From an uncultured Eubacteriales bacterium (lineage in GTDB: Bacteria > Bacillota > Clostridia > Oscillospirales > Oscillospiraceae), in the NCBI GenBank assembly GCA_900546515.1, contig URDG01000015.1, forward strand, positions 1-59,951: 59,951 nt of DNA, read 5' to 3'. The translations under genes and the position numbers were made by a program. A model generated the notes under the pieces. The model saw only the letters and a list, made by a program, of their open reading frames with translations. It was not told the origin of the DNA and did no database searches. Below are positions 34,505-43,263 of this stretch, one piece after another. Positions within the stretch are counted from its first letter, which is position 1; each line of letters begins with the position of its first letter.

Positions 34505-36223
34505 TCAGCCGTTTATGAGCTGCCTGTTTATCTCCCTCACGGCCGGTGCGTCGAGTTTGACGACGCGGCGGTCATAGGTCACAAAGCCGTTTACCTCATC
34601 CTCCACGTCGGACAGCTGCGTATATACGCTCGCGGCCAGCCCCTGGCGGCGGGCGGGGATGATCTGTTTTTCAAACAGTTCCCGGAACGCCTGCATAAGC
34701 GCTGCGGCGGTCTTATAGCCGCGGTAGCCGAAATTTGCACTGTTCCATGTATGCCCGCCGACCGGGAGCTGATAGCCGCCGAATTCGGACAGCACGACCG
34801 CGCGCCCGAGACTGTCAGGCCTGTAGCGGTAAGGATAGAAGTAGACGTGCAGGCTCTTTATCCGGCCGATGCCCTGATCGTGCCAGCCGCTTGCATGATC
34901 TATCGTGCGCGTGGTGTCGAGCGCCACGATGCGGTGGACGGCCTCAGCCGCGTCAAACTGACCCCAGCCCTCATTGAAGGGGACCCACATCACAATGCAC
35001 GGGCAGTTATAAAGCTGCCGTATCATCTCCTCAAGCTCGCGGTAATACTGCGCCCGGCCGAACTCATCCGTGCGGGCAAAGCGCTTGTAATCGTGGTCGC
35101 TGCGGTGGCGGCGCGTTATCAGCGGCGCAGAGATCATGATGGGATCGTAGCTGCCACCGCCGTTTATCATGTCCTGCCATACGAGCATGCCAAGCCTGTC
35201 GCAGTGGTAATACCAACGCAGCGGCTCGATTTTGATATGCTTCCTGAGCATGTTGAAGCCCATGCTCTTCATAAGGCTTATATCGTATATCAGCGCCTCG
35301 TCGCTCGGCGCGGTGTACAGTCCGTCCGGCCAGTAGCCCTGATCGAGCACGCCGGAGTGATAATACGGTTTTCCGTTGAGCATCAGACAGGGAACGCCGT
35401 CTGCGTCCGCACCTGCGGCGACGCTGCGCAGAGCAAAATAGCTTTCGACCCTGTCGCTGCCCAGAACGGCATAAAAGCTGTACAGCTTCGGCGACTCCGG
35501 CGACCAGAGCTCCGGCTCGTCGACGGCCACGGTCAACTCGTGATTCGTCATGCCGTCAATGCTTCTGCCCTGAAAGCCGATGCAGCAGGGAACGTCCTGC
35601 TCCGAGCACACGGTGATGCGCGCGCAGCCGCGCTGAACGTCCGGCGTGATGTGCAGCGCGGAGATATATGCATCCGGGACCCATTCCATCCATACTGTCT
35701 GCCATATGCCGCTCTGCGGGGTGTACCATATGCCGCCGCGCTTCGTGCGCTGTTTGCCGCGGGACAGCTCGTTTGTGTCCGTACCGTCGAGCACGGCGAC
35801 GGTCAGAACATTGTCCGTGTCTTTCAAATATTGCGTTATGTCAACCAAAAATGCGGTGTAACCGCCGGTGTGCTCCGCCGTGAGTACATCGTTTACGTAT
35901 ACTGCCGCCATCTGGTCGACAGCGCCGAAATGCAGCAGCAGGCGGAAGCCCACGCGCGGCGATACGTCCAGCGTGCGGCGGTACCACAGTGTCTGCCAGG
36001 GCTGGAGACTGCGGTTCACGCCTGAGAGCGGGGCTTCGGGCGAGAATGGAACAAGTATCCGGCCGTCCCATTCCCGGGGCTTCATTCTGCCCTCGGTTAT
36101 CGCATAGTCCCAGCAGCCGTTGAGATTTATATAGCTTGCGCGCACCATCTGCGGGCGCGGATATTCCTGTAAAACTGCGTTGGGGTCAAGCGCCTCTCCC
36201 CATATGGTCTTGAGTTCAGACAT
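34505..36223 (-). CDS. Glycoside hydrolase family 2 protein
   Basis: The 572-residue enzyme has the GH2 sugar-binding jelly roll (about 30-180, SGIWQTVWMEWVPDAY), immunoglobulin-like domain (185-275) and TIM barrel. The acid/base glutamate is E418 (WVPFNEGWG) and the nucleophile is E480 (VLSEFGGY). GH2 covers beta-galactosidase, beta-glucuronidase and beta-mannosidase activities; the substrate cannot be assigned. No signal peptide, so it acts on imported sugars. It overlaps the upstream MFS transporter gene by 8 bp. Confidence 0.92.
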   Translation of the reverse strand: MSELKTIWGEALDPNAVLQEYPRPQMVRASYINLNGCWDYAITEGRMKPREWDGRILVPFSPEAPLSGVNRSLQPWQTLWYRRTLDVSPRVGFRLLLHFGAVDQMAAVYVNDVLTAEHTGGYTAFLVDITQYLKDTDNVLTVAVLDGTDTNELSRGKQRTKRGGIWYTPQSGIWQTVWMEWVPDAYISALHITPDVQRGCARITVCSEQDVPCCIGFQGRSIDGMTNHELTVAVDEPELWSPESPKLYSFYAVLGSDRVESYFALRSVAAGADADGVPCLMLNGKPYYHSGVLDQGYWPDGLYTAPSDEALIYDISLMKSMGFNMLRKHIKIEPLRWYYHCDRLGMLVWQDMINGGGSYDPIMISAPLITRRHRSDHDYKRFARTDEFGRAQYYRELEEMIRQLYNCPCIVMWVPFNEGWGQFDAAEAVHRIVALDTTRTIDHASGWHDQGIGRIKSLHVYFYPYRYRPDSLGRAVVLSEFGGYQLPVGGHTWNSANFGYRGYKTAAALMQAFRELFEKQIIPARRQGLAASVYTQLSDVEDEVNGFVTYDRRVVKLDAPAVREINRQLING

Positions 36224-37502
36224 GCTTATCCTCCTTTGCTTCGCTGCGTTTTCTGAGCATCATCACCGGCGGCAGTATCAGCAGCAGCGCCGCTGCGGCC
36301 GCGAGGAATATTCCCGGCGTGGGTACTGTCTTTACGACGCCCAGATCGACATAGGTGCTGTCCGAGCCGCGTATTACGGCCGCGCCGATCGCAGGGCCGA
36401 TTATCATCGGCAGCATCACGCCGAATATCATACGTATGCCCTGAAAATGCCCTGCCTTGCCCTCAGGGGTGTTGTCGCGTATAACGCCGGAGAGCACCGC
36501 CGTGACGAGCATATAGCCGCTCATCATCACGCATCCGGCGATTATGACGGCTGCCATCGTGCGCGCAAAATACATCCCGACGAGTCCGCAGAACATCACG
36601 AGCGCGGCCGGCAGCACAAAGCGGAGCTTGCCCACGCGGTCAATGATCCTGCCCGATGCGACGCTTACAACAGATGCGGTGATAAGTACGACGCCCAGCA
36701 CGATAGCGTAGCCGTCGATCTTGAGGTAGTTCTGGATATAAATAATAAGGTATGGAAAAAACACCTGCACCGCAACGGAGAACACGCAGAAAGCGGCAAA
36801 AGAGAGATACAGCGCCGGATTTTCGCGCATGACCTCCGGGCGCAGGCCGTAGACAAGATTTTTGAAATACGGCTCGTTGCCCGGCTTTAATTCGGGTTCC
36901 TTTATGAGGAAAATGCTGACGACACCGGTGAGTGTGACGAGCCCGCCGAATATCGCAAAGAATTTCTGCCATTCGCCGCGCTGAGTCATCCCGTCGAATG
37001 CCCCAAAGATTATCAGCATCGACAGCAGCGGAAGCACGGCAAGTACTGACTCGGTTCTGCCTCGGTTACCGGGATCAATGGAGTCTGTTATGTAGGCGTT
37101 GAAGGCAGCGTCGTTCGCGGTCGAGCCGAAAAATGTCATCACGCAGTCGAGTATGACGACCATAATGGCTGCTGCGGCCACTGCCTGCGCAGGGAAGAGC
37201 CGTGCCGCGTTATCCACCGTGATAAGGCCGAAGGCTGCGGTCGACAGCCCCCACAGAATATAACCGCCGCAGATGAATATCTTGCGTTTGCCAACGCGGT
37301 CCGACAGCGCGCCCATCAGCAGCGTTGTCAGCGTCGCGGCGGCCGCGCTCCATCCGACCATCGCGGAGATATACCCGGGATCGGTGGATATGGTGTTATA
37401 CAGGAACACGTTGAAATACATGTTCTCTATAGTCCAGGCAAACTGCCCGACAAGACCTGTAAGTATGAGCGTTGCCCACATGCGTGCGGAGATTCTTTTC
37501 AT
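36216..37502 (-). CDS. MFS transporter, probable glycoside importer
   Basis: The 428-residue protein has 12 hydrophobic segments and the MFS loop motif GALSDRVGKRKIF between helices 2 and 3. The first half has NRGRTESVLAVLPLLSM and the second half RIIDRVGKLRFVL. Together with the GH2 gene, which it overlaps by 8 bp, it likely imports a disaccharide or glycoside that the hydrolase splits. ATG at 37502 follows GAGGTGAACGGT. An extended -10 TGGTATAAT on the minus strand near 37616-37624 may be its promoter. Confidence 0.85.
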   Translation of the reverse strand: MKRISARMWATLILTGLVGQFAWTIENMYFNVFLYNTISTDPGYISAMVGWSAAAATLTTLLMGALSDRVGKRKIFICGGYILWGLSTAAFGLITVDNAARLFPAQAVAAAAIMVVILDCVMTFFGSTANDAAFNAYITDSIDPGNRGRTESVLAVLPLLSMLIIFGAFDGMTQRGEWQKFFAIFGGLVTLTGVVSIFLIKEPELKPGNEPYFKNLVYGLRPEVMRENPALYLSFAAFCVFSVAVQVFFPYLIIYIQNYLKIDGYAIVLGVVLITASVVSVASGRIIDRVGKLRFVLPAALVMFCGLVGMYFARTMAAVIIAGCVMMSGYMLVTAVLSGVIRDNTPEGKAGHFQGIRMIFGVMLPMIIGPAIGAAVIRGSDSTYVDLGVVKTVPTPGIFLAAAAALLLILPPVMMLRKRSEAKEDKHV

Positions 37503-37692
37503 ACCGTTCACCTCGTGTGCCAGCATACCGTTGAGCGCCGCGGTACCGGCCGGCGGCGTGAGCTTTCAGCCCGCCATGGCCGCGCGGGTACCGGTAAGCT
37601 GAGGATGACCGCATTATACCATATATCCCGCCGCTTTGCATCCATTAGTTTACGGCCATGCTGCATGGGTGCGGCGTATATGTCTCCGCCAC

Positions 37693-37721
37693 TTGCCGCC
37701 GATGGCAGACTTTGGTATAAT
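37693..37721 (+). promoter_or_regulatory. Promoter of the spermidine-synthase-like gene
   Basis: TTGCCG (37693-37698) and TATAAT (37716-37721) are 17 bp apart. Confidence 0.75.
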
Positions 37722-37754
37722 AGACATGATTTATAATGAAAGGTACTACCTGAT

Positions 37755-39356
37755 ATGGAAAACAAACTTATCCGCAGCAAGTGGTTTCTCTATCTGACAG
37801 AATTTTTTGCCGGGATGTCCGTTATGGCGGTAGAGCTCGGCGCGAGCCGCCTGATGGCGCCGTATTTCAGCTCGTCGCAGATAGTGTGGACGGTTATAAT
37901 CGGCGTTATAATGATAGCCATGGCTGCCGGCAACATCTGGGGCGGCAGCATGGCAGACAAAAGCAAGTCGCCTGACAGGCTTTACCGCCGCGTCATCATC
38001 GCCGCTATATGGATAGCGCTCATCCCGTTTGCAGGGCGCTGGCTCATTGCAGGCATTTCGCTGCTGCTGGCATCGTTTATAACGAAGAATTTCCTCGTTT
38101 GGGCGGCGTTCGCGGCCTGCCTCGTGATCTTCGCGTTTCCCTGCGTGCTGCTCGGCACGGTCACACCGTCGCTGACGAAGTTCACGGTGGACAATCTTGA
38201 CGACACCGGAAAGACGGTCGGACGTCTCAATGCGCTCAACACCGTCGGCAGTATTATCGGCACCTTTGTCCCGACCTTTATCACCATACCGGCCGTCGGC
38301 ACTGCCGCAACGTTTCTTATATTCGCCGGGGTGCTTGCGGTGATAGGAATTGCCTATTTTGTTTTTGAACGCCGGCGCACAGCCTCCGGCGGGATCGCGG
38401 CCGTGCTTATCATTGCGCTGTGCTTTGCGCTGCCCGGCTACAGCTTCGCGTTCTGGGAGAACGACCTTGCGCTGGAGGATGAGTCGATATATAACTACCT
38501 TCAGGTTAAGGACGACGCGCATCAGAACGTGCTCTCAACGAATGTACTCTTCGGCGTGCAGTCGGTGCAGATAAAGGACGCGGAGCTGACAGGCATGTAC
38601 TATGACTATGCACTCGCCGCGCCGTGCATGGCCGGTATGGACGGCAGCGACAACGGCTCGCGCAGCGTGATGATACTCGGCATGGGCTCCGGCACGTTTG
38701 CAAACTACTGCACGCGCTTTTATCCCGGCGTATCCGTGATGGGCGCGGAGATAGACAGTAAGATAGCGGACATTGCGTATGATTATTTTGACCTGCCGGA
38801 GTCGGTCGAGGTTGCGGTAGCGGATGGACGCGCATATCTCACCGCGTCGGATGAGAAGTTTGACGTCATCATGGTCGATGCGTATCAGGATATAACCATA
38901 CCGTTCCAGCTTTCGAGCCGGGAGTTTTTCACGGAGGTCTCAAAGCACCTCAAGCCGGACGGTGTTATGGTGGTCAACCTCAATATGACTTCGCGCGAGA
39001 ACGGGTCGATAAACGAGTATCTGTGCGACACGATGGCGAGCGTATTTGAGCACACCTATGTCGCGGATGTCACGGGGAACACGAACACCGAGGTGTTCTG
39101 CACAAATTCGGACGGCCTGCCGGAGCGCTTTGACCTCAGCCGGTCGAAGCTTGAGAACGCACGGTACGCCGCAATGATGGAAAATGTCGCGGCCGCGCTC
39201 ACAGAGTATGAGGGCGGAGAGCTCATACTGACCGATGACAAAGCGCCGGTAGAGCTGCTTGGCATGCGGGTGCTGGATGAGCTGATAGCCGGTGAGCTCG
39301 ATTATTACAGAGAATACTTCAAGTCCGGGGATATTGCCGCTCTGCTCGGCGCGTAA
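37755..39356 (+). CDS. Membrane-fused spermidine synthase-like protein
   Basis: The 533-residue protein has an N-terminal membrane domain of about seven helices (15-235; VMAVELGASRLMAPYF, GTVTPSLTKF) and a C-terminal domain (about 245-525) of the aminopropyltransferase/methyltransferase fold. That domain carries LGMGSGTFANYC, GAEIDSKIADIAYDYF and VADGRAYL, and VDAYQDITIPF where spermidine synthase has its catalytic aspartate. Such fusions are widespread and of uncertain substrate; some make polyamines, others may only resemble them. No adenosylmethionine decarboxylase is adjacent. Confidence 0.8.
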   Translation: MENKLIRSKWFLYLTEFFAGMSVMAVELGASRLMAPYFSSSQIVWTVIIGVIMIAMAAGNIWGGSMADKSKSPDRLYRRVIIAAIWIALIPFAGRWLIAGISLLLASFITKNFLVWAAFAACLVIFAFPCVLLGTVTPSLTKFTVDNLDDTGKTVGRLNALNTVGSIIGTFVPTFITIPAVGTAATFLIFAGVLAVIGIAYFVFERRRTASGGIAAVLIIALCFALPGYSFAFWENDLALEDESIYNYLQVKDDAHQNVLSTNVLFGVQSVQIKDAELTGMYYDYALAAPCMAGMDGSDNGSRSVMILGMGSGTFANYCTRFYPGVSVMGAEIDSKIADIAYDYFDLPESVEVAVADGRAYLTASDEKFDVIMVDAYQDITIPFQLSSREFFTEVSKHLKPDGVMVVNLNMTSRENGSINEYLCDTMASVFEHTYVADVTGNTNTEVFCTNSDGLPERFDLSRSKLENARYAAMMENVAAALTEYEGGELILTDDKAPVELLGMRVLDELIAGELDYYREYFKSGDIAALLGA

Positions 39357-39379
39357 ACAAAAATCAATGCGCTGTAAGA

Positions 39380-39709
39380 TCAGCCCAGCTTGTCGCCGTT
39401 CCTGACTTTCCTGTCCGGCGCGACTAATACAACGCCGCCTTCGCTGTATGTACCGAGCACGAGTATCTCGGACATGAAGTCCGCTATCTGCCTCGGCGGG
39501 AAATTCACAACGGCGAGCACCTGCCGGCCGATAAGCTCTTCGGGCGTATAATGGTTCGTTATCTGCGCCGAGGATCTTTTCACGCCTATCTCGTCGCCGA
39601 GGTCAACGAGAAGCTGATACGCGGGCTTTCTCGCCTTTGCGAAGACCTTTGCCTCTATGATAGTTCCGGCGCGGATGTCCAGCTTCATAAAATCATCAAA
39701 TGTAGCCAT
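39380..39709 (-). CDS. csaA: CsaA-like tRNA-binding protein
   Basis: The 109-residue EMAP/OB-fold protein begins MATFDDFMKLDIRAGTI and has SSAQITNHYTPEELIGRQVLAVVNFPPRQI and SEILVLG, as in CsaA. Family members bind tRNA and have been proposed to act as secretion chaperones in Bacillus. ATG at 39709 has GAAAGGA upstream. Single gene. Confidence 0.92.
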   Translation of the reverse strand: MATFDDFMKLDIRAGTIIEAKVFAKARKPAYQLLVDLGDEIGVKRSSAQITNHYTPEELIGRQVLAVVNFPPRQIADFMSEILVLGTYSEGGVVLVAPDRKVRNGDKLG

Positions 39710-39846
39710 AATATGGTATCCTTTCAAATGTAGTTCTGAGCAAGAATATATCACAATATGCCTGAAATGGCTACGGTAATAATGTGCCGCCGGTCATGCA
39801 GTCAGACAGGGAATATGTGGCGCGGCGCATTTCAATTTTGTGAAAA

Positions 39847-39958
39847 TTGACCATTTGAAACTTTTCTGATAAAGTGTTATAAATATCAGCGTAATTAAAC
39901 AGGGTACAGACACAAAATGTCACTCACTCAATGTCGGACGAGCGAGGGACATTTTTTT
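39847..39958 (+). promoter_or_regulatory. Promoter and attenuator-like leader of the DUF2798 gene
   Basis: TTGACC (39847-39852) and TAAAGT (39870-39875) with 17-bp spacing are a plausible promoter. Downstream, AAATGTCACTC (39915-39925) pairs with GAGGGACATTT (39944-39954) followed by a seven-T run. This is an intrinsic terminator placed 24 nt before the next start codon. It suggests attenuation, or it ends a short RNA. Confidence 0.6.
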
Positions 39959-39981
39959 GCCCAAAATTCAGGAGGAATAAT

Positions 39982-40437
39982 ATGCCGCACAGTAAAAAAG
40001 AAGGAATACTTTTAAGTGTTATTATGAGCCTTATCATGATATATGTAATGGCCGCACTGAACGAGTGCGTGAAAAACGGAGCATTCAGCGCCGGGGCATG
40101 GCTCGTCTCGCTCAAGCGGCTCCCGTTGGGGTTCGTGGTTGGTATTATCTGCGACATGGCCGTGTGCACTCCGCTGTCGAGAAAGCTTGTGGCGGCAGTG
40201 ACCGGCGAGAATGACCGCGAGTGCTTCAAGGGCCTGATTCTCAGGTTCAGTATGGTCGTTCTTATGACCGTTGCGATGACTGTGTTTTCAGTCGTTGTGA
40301 CATGGGAAGATGCACAGTCGGCAGTATCAGGATTTTTCAGGTATCTGCCCTATAACTTCACTATTGCGCTGCCGGTGCAGATGCTGGTAGTTGCCCCGGT
40401 GTCGCTCAGATTGGCCAGGGCAATAGCGAAGGCCTGA
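39982..40437 (+). CDS. DUF2798-type small membrane protein
   Basis: The 151-residue protein has four hydrophobic segments (about 8-28, 46-66, 86-108, 122-145) in two similar halves, as in DUF2798 proteins. The function is unknown. ATG at 39982 follows AGGAGGAATAAT. It precedes a LysR regulator by 68 bp. Confidence 0.7.
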   Translation: MPHSKKEGILLSVIMSLIMIYVMAALNECVKNGAFSAGAWLVSLKRLPLGFVVGIICDMAVCTPLSRKLVAAVTGENDRECFKGLILRFSMVVLMTVAMTVFSVVVTWEDAQSAVSGFFRYLPYNFTIALPVQMLVVAPVSLRLARAIAKA

Positions 40438-40505
40438 TATGGTAATGACGATGTGTTGATTTGTCATATCTGACTGTGTATAATTCAGCCGAGGGGGAAA
40501 GGTAT

Positions 40506-41393
40506 ATGGAACTTCGAGTGCTGAATTATTTTCTGACGGTCGCCAGAGAAGAAAACTTTACCCGCGCGGCGGAGCAGCTGCATGTGACGCAGCCGACGCT
40601 TTCCAGACAGATCGCCGAACTTGAAGCAGAGCTCGGCGTGAAGCTTTTCAAGCGCGGCAGCCATAATATAATGCTGACTGACGACGGGATGCTGCTGAAG
40701 CGCCGCGCTCAGGAGATAGTGTCGCTTGCGGAGCGGACAAAGCAGGATTTTCTCTGCAAGGAGGAAAACATAGAGGGGACGGTCTCCATAGGCAGCGGGG
40801 AATTCCTGTCCACAAGACTGCTCACGGACTGCATCGCGGCGTTCAGAAAGAAATACCCGCATGTCCGCTATGAGCTGTACAGCGGCAATGCGGACAGCAT
40901 AAAAGAGAGCATAGAACGCGGGCTTCTCGATATGGGGCTTGTTACGGAACCGATCGAGATACGAAAATATGAATTTGTCTCCATGCCGGTGAGGGAGCAG
41001 TGGGGTGCGCTTGTGCGCGAAGGCTCTCCGCTTGCGGCAAAAGAATATATCACGCCGCAGGATCTTACCGGACTGCCGCTCGTGGCGCCTGTAAACAATA
41101 TTGCGGAGAGCGGTCTGGGAAAGTGGCTTGGGGCGTCGCTGGATCATACAAATGTGATAGCGAGAGGTAATCTGCTGTATAACGAGGCGCTGCTGGCGCA
41201 GAGCAATGTGGGGGCGGTGTTTGCGATAAAGCTGGATTGCTGCTATAAAGGGCTCAGATTTGTCCCGTTTTCACCTGCGCTGGAGAGCACGACTGCACTG
41301 ATATGGAAAAAGGAACAGCTGTTTTCCGCCGCAGCCTCTGCGTTTATAGATTTTGTAAAGAAATACATCTTGAGCATATCTGATGATAGATAA
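40506..41393 (+). CDS. LysR family transcriptional regulator
   Basis: The 295-residue protein has a winged helix-turn-helix (1-60: LNYFLTVAREENFTRAAEQL, HVTQPTLSRQIAELEAELG) and a two-lobed effector domain (about 90-295). It is upstream of a MerR-like gene, flavodoxin and a carboxymuconolactone decarboxylase-like gene in the same direction, a group that LysR regulators commonly control in response to redox or electrophile stress. ATG at 40506 follows GAGGGGGAAAGGTAT. Confidence 0.92.
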   Translation: MELRVLNYFLTVAREENFTRAAEQLHVTQPTLSRQIAELEAELGVKLFKRGSHNIMLTDDGMLLKRRAQEIVSLAERTKQDFLCKEENIEGTVSIGSGEFLSTRLLTDCIAAFRKKYPHVRYELYSGNADSIKESIERGLLDMGLVTEPIEIRKYEFVSMPVREQWGALVREGSPLAAKEYITPQDLTGLPLVAPVNNIAESGLGKWLGASLDHTNVIARGNLLYNEALLAQSNVGAVFAIKLDCCYKGLRFVPFSPALESTTALIWKKEQLFSAAASAFIDFVKKYILSISDDR

Positions 41394-41423
41394 TAAGCAT
41401 TAGACATTTCAACTGAAAAATAA

Positions 41424-41466
41424 TAAGATAAAGGCGTTCCGAAGAGAGGAGCGCCTTTATCTTATT
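41424..41466. terminator. Hairpin after the LysR gene
   Basis: ATAAGATAAAGGCG pairs with CGCCTTTATCTTAT, AT-rich on both flanks. It is probably a bidirectional terminator. Confidence 0.7.
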
Positions 41467-41485
41467 AATCGGAAGGACTGTTCAG

Positions 41486-41833
41486 ATGACCATCGAAGAG
41501 GCGGGCGCGCGCTATAACATCCCCATAAAGATATTGCAGGAGTATGAAAGCTGGGGGCTGTGCAGCGAGGCCGGAAAAGTAATTGGCTCCCGGCGCTGCG
41601 ATGAGACGGATATCGAGCGGCTGAGCCTTATTATGACGTTGCATGACGTGGGCTTTACGGACGGAGAAGTGGAGCGCTATATGCGCCTGCTGCTGTCTGA
41701 CGGTGAGACTGCTGATGAACGGATGGAAATGCTCCGCAATAAGAGAAACGGAACCCTTGATGAGATACATTTCAAACAGAAGCAGCTCGACCGGCTGGAT
41801 TATCTGAGATTTGAGATATCCCGGTCAGAATAA
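41486..41833 (+). CDS. MerR family regulator, short
   Basis: The 115-residue protein has a MerR-type DNA-binding domain (1-70: MTIEEAGARYNIPIKILQEYESWGL shortened relative to the norm, then ETDIERLSLIMTLHDVGFTDGEVERYM) and a C-terminal coiled coil (75-112) for dimerisation. It has no cysteine-based metal site. It sits 15 bp before the flavodoxin gene, so it probably regulates that small operon. Confidence 0.82.
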   Translation: MTIEEAGARYNIPIKILQEYESWGLCSEAGKVIGSRRCDETDIERLSLIMTLHDVGFTDGEVERYMRLLLSDGETADERMEMLRNKRNGTLDEIHFKQKQLDRLDYLRFEISRSE

Positions 41834-41848
41834 CAGGAGGAAATCAAA

Positions 41849-42319
41849 ATGAGCAAAAAACTGGTAGTCTATTTTTCCGCGAGCGGCGTCACGAGAAGTG
41901 CCGCAGAGCGCCTTGCAAAGGCAGCCGGCGCAGATATTTTTGAGATCAGGCCCACAGTTCCCTATACCCGTGCCGATCTGAACTGGATGGATAAGAACAG
42001 CCGCAGCAGCAGGGAGATGGCGGACCCGGATTGCCGCCCGGAGATCGCCGCACTGCCGCAGGACATGAACGAGTATGACACGGTGTTCATCGGCTTCCCC
42101 ATCTGGTGGTATGCCGAGCCGCGCATAATAGACGTATTTCTTGAAAGCTGCGATCTTTCCGGCAAAACCGCCGCATGCTTTGCAACCTCCGGCCTTCTCG
42201 GCCTGACGAAGGCCGAGAAGGCCCTGAAGACCATGTATCCCGGCGTAAAGTGGAGGCCGGGGAAAATGCTGAACGGAATTTCGGACAGCGCTCTTTCCGC
42301 ATGGGCCGGGCAGATCTGA
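41849..42319 (+). CDS. Flavodoxin
   Basis: The 156-residue protein begins KKLVVYFSASGVTRSAAERLA, the FMN phosphate loop, and has VFIGFPIWWYAEPR as the second FMN loop, as in flavodoxin-4-like proteins of Firmicutes. It carries electrons in the cytosol. AGGAGG lies upstream. It is followed 11 bp later by a CMD-family gene. Confidence 0.92.
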   Translation: MSKKLVVYFSASGVTRSAAERLAKAAGADIFEIRPTVPYTRADLNWMDKNSRSSREMADPDCRPEIAALPQDMNEYDTVFIGFPIWWYAEPRIIDVFLESCDLSGKTAACFATSGLLGLTKAEKALKTMYPGVKWRPGKMLNGISDSALSAWAGQI

Positions 42320-42330
42320 GGAGACAGAAT

Positions 42331-43020
42331 ATGTATGACCTGAAGAAAACGGATCCGGAATTTGCAGAACGGTTTGAGCACTTCGCGTTTGACGAGGTAG
42401 TAAACGAGGCGGGCCAGCAGCTGGAAGCGCCGGTGCGCTATCTTGCTGTCCTTGCCGCGCTGCTCGGCTGCGGCGGAGTGGACGCCTACGCCGATACACT
42501 GCCGAAAGCGCTGGATAACGGCGTGACTCCGGTAATGGTAAAGGAATGTGTATATCAGGCAACGGATTATCTCGGCTATGGCCGGGTGCTGCCGTTCCTG
42601 AATGTGACCAACACCGTGCTTGAGCAGAGAGGCGTTGCGCTTCCTCTGCCCGGGCAGGCGACTACCTGTATGGATGACCGCCTTGAAAAAGGTGTTGCGG
42701 CGCAGGTGACGATTTTCGGCGAGGGTATGAACGAGGCATGGAAGAAGGGGCATATCAACCGCTGGCTGGCAGACAACTGCTTCGGCGATTACTATACCCG
42801 CACAGGTCTTGACCTGAAGCAGAGGGAAATGATCACGTTCTGCTTCCTTATGGCGCAGGGCGGCTGCGAGCCGCAGCTCACCGCGCATGCCAGAGGCAAT
42901 ATGAATCTTGGCAACGACAGGGACTTTCTGACGCGCGTTATTTCCCAGTGCCTGCCGTATATCGGCTACCCGCGCAGCCTCAACGCTATTGCCTGCATAA
43001 ACAAGGCCGCAGAGGCATAA
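42331..43020 (+). CDS. Carboxymuconolactone decarboxylase family protein
   Basis: The 229-residue protein contains two CMD/AhpD-like repeats: LAVLAALLGCGGVDAYADTLPKALDNGVTPVMVKE near 40-75, and REMITFCFLMAQGGCEPQLTAHARGNMNLG near 165-195. The CxxC of AhpD is not present (single cysteines only), so peroxidase activity is doubtful. Together with the flavodoxin it forms a small redox-type operon controlled by the MerR/LysR proteins. Confidence 0.88.
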   Translation: MYDLKKTDPEFAERFEHFAFDEVVNEAGQQLEAPVRYLAVLAALLGCGGVDAYADTLPKALDNGVTPVMVKECVYQATDYLGYGRVLPFLNVTNTVLEQRGVALPLPGQATTCMDDRLEKGVAAQVTIFGEGMNEAWKKGHINRWLADNCFGDYYTRTGLDLKQREMITFCFLMAQGGCEPQLTAHARGNMNLGNDRDFLTRVISQCLPYIGYPRSLNAIACINKAAEA

Positions 43021-43051
43021 GCCGGAGAGATGCCTGAGGCATGCCGGCTGA

Positions 43052-43093
43052 ACCAAAAAACCTGACGTGTCTTTACGTCAGGTTTTTTGGTTT
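43052..43093. terminator. Terminator after the CMD gene
   Basis: ACCAAAAAACCTGACGT (43052-43068) pairs with ACGTCAGGTTTTTTGGT (43075-43091). It is symmetrical and can work in both directions. Confidence 0.92.
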
Positions 43094-43110
43094 GTTTATA
43101 TGTTTTTGCT

Positions 43111-43263
43111 CTACAGACCGAGCACAGTGAGAAAGAGTATTCCGATGACGGTGCAGATCGAGGTATTCACAACGGTCATCCAGAAGCAGTGCTTATATGC
43201 AGTCTTGTGGTTGAGGCCGTATATGCTGAAAAGGACGAATATTGCGCCGCAGTGAGGGAGCGT
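43111..43263 (-). pseudogene. C-terminal remnant of a GntP-family permease
   Basis: The minus strand encodes VLDTLPHCGAIFVLFSIYG, then NHKTAYKHCFWMTVVNTSIC and a hydrophobic tail ending in a stop at 43111. This is the C-terminal end of GntP/gluconate-type permeases (consensus LDTLPHNGAV, then a THK-Y motif). Upstream of VLDT the frame becomes antisense of the Old Yellow Enzyme fragment, so about 85-90% of the gene is gone. Confidence 0.75.

Noticed and set aside
34481..36025. 514-codon plus-strand frame across the GH2 gene
   Set aside because: It is antisense to the GH2 gene, which shows both catalytic glutamates. No start context or domain was found.
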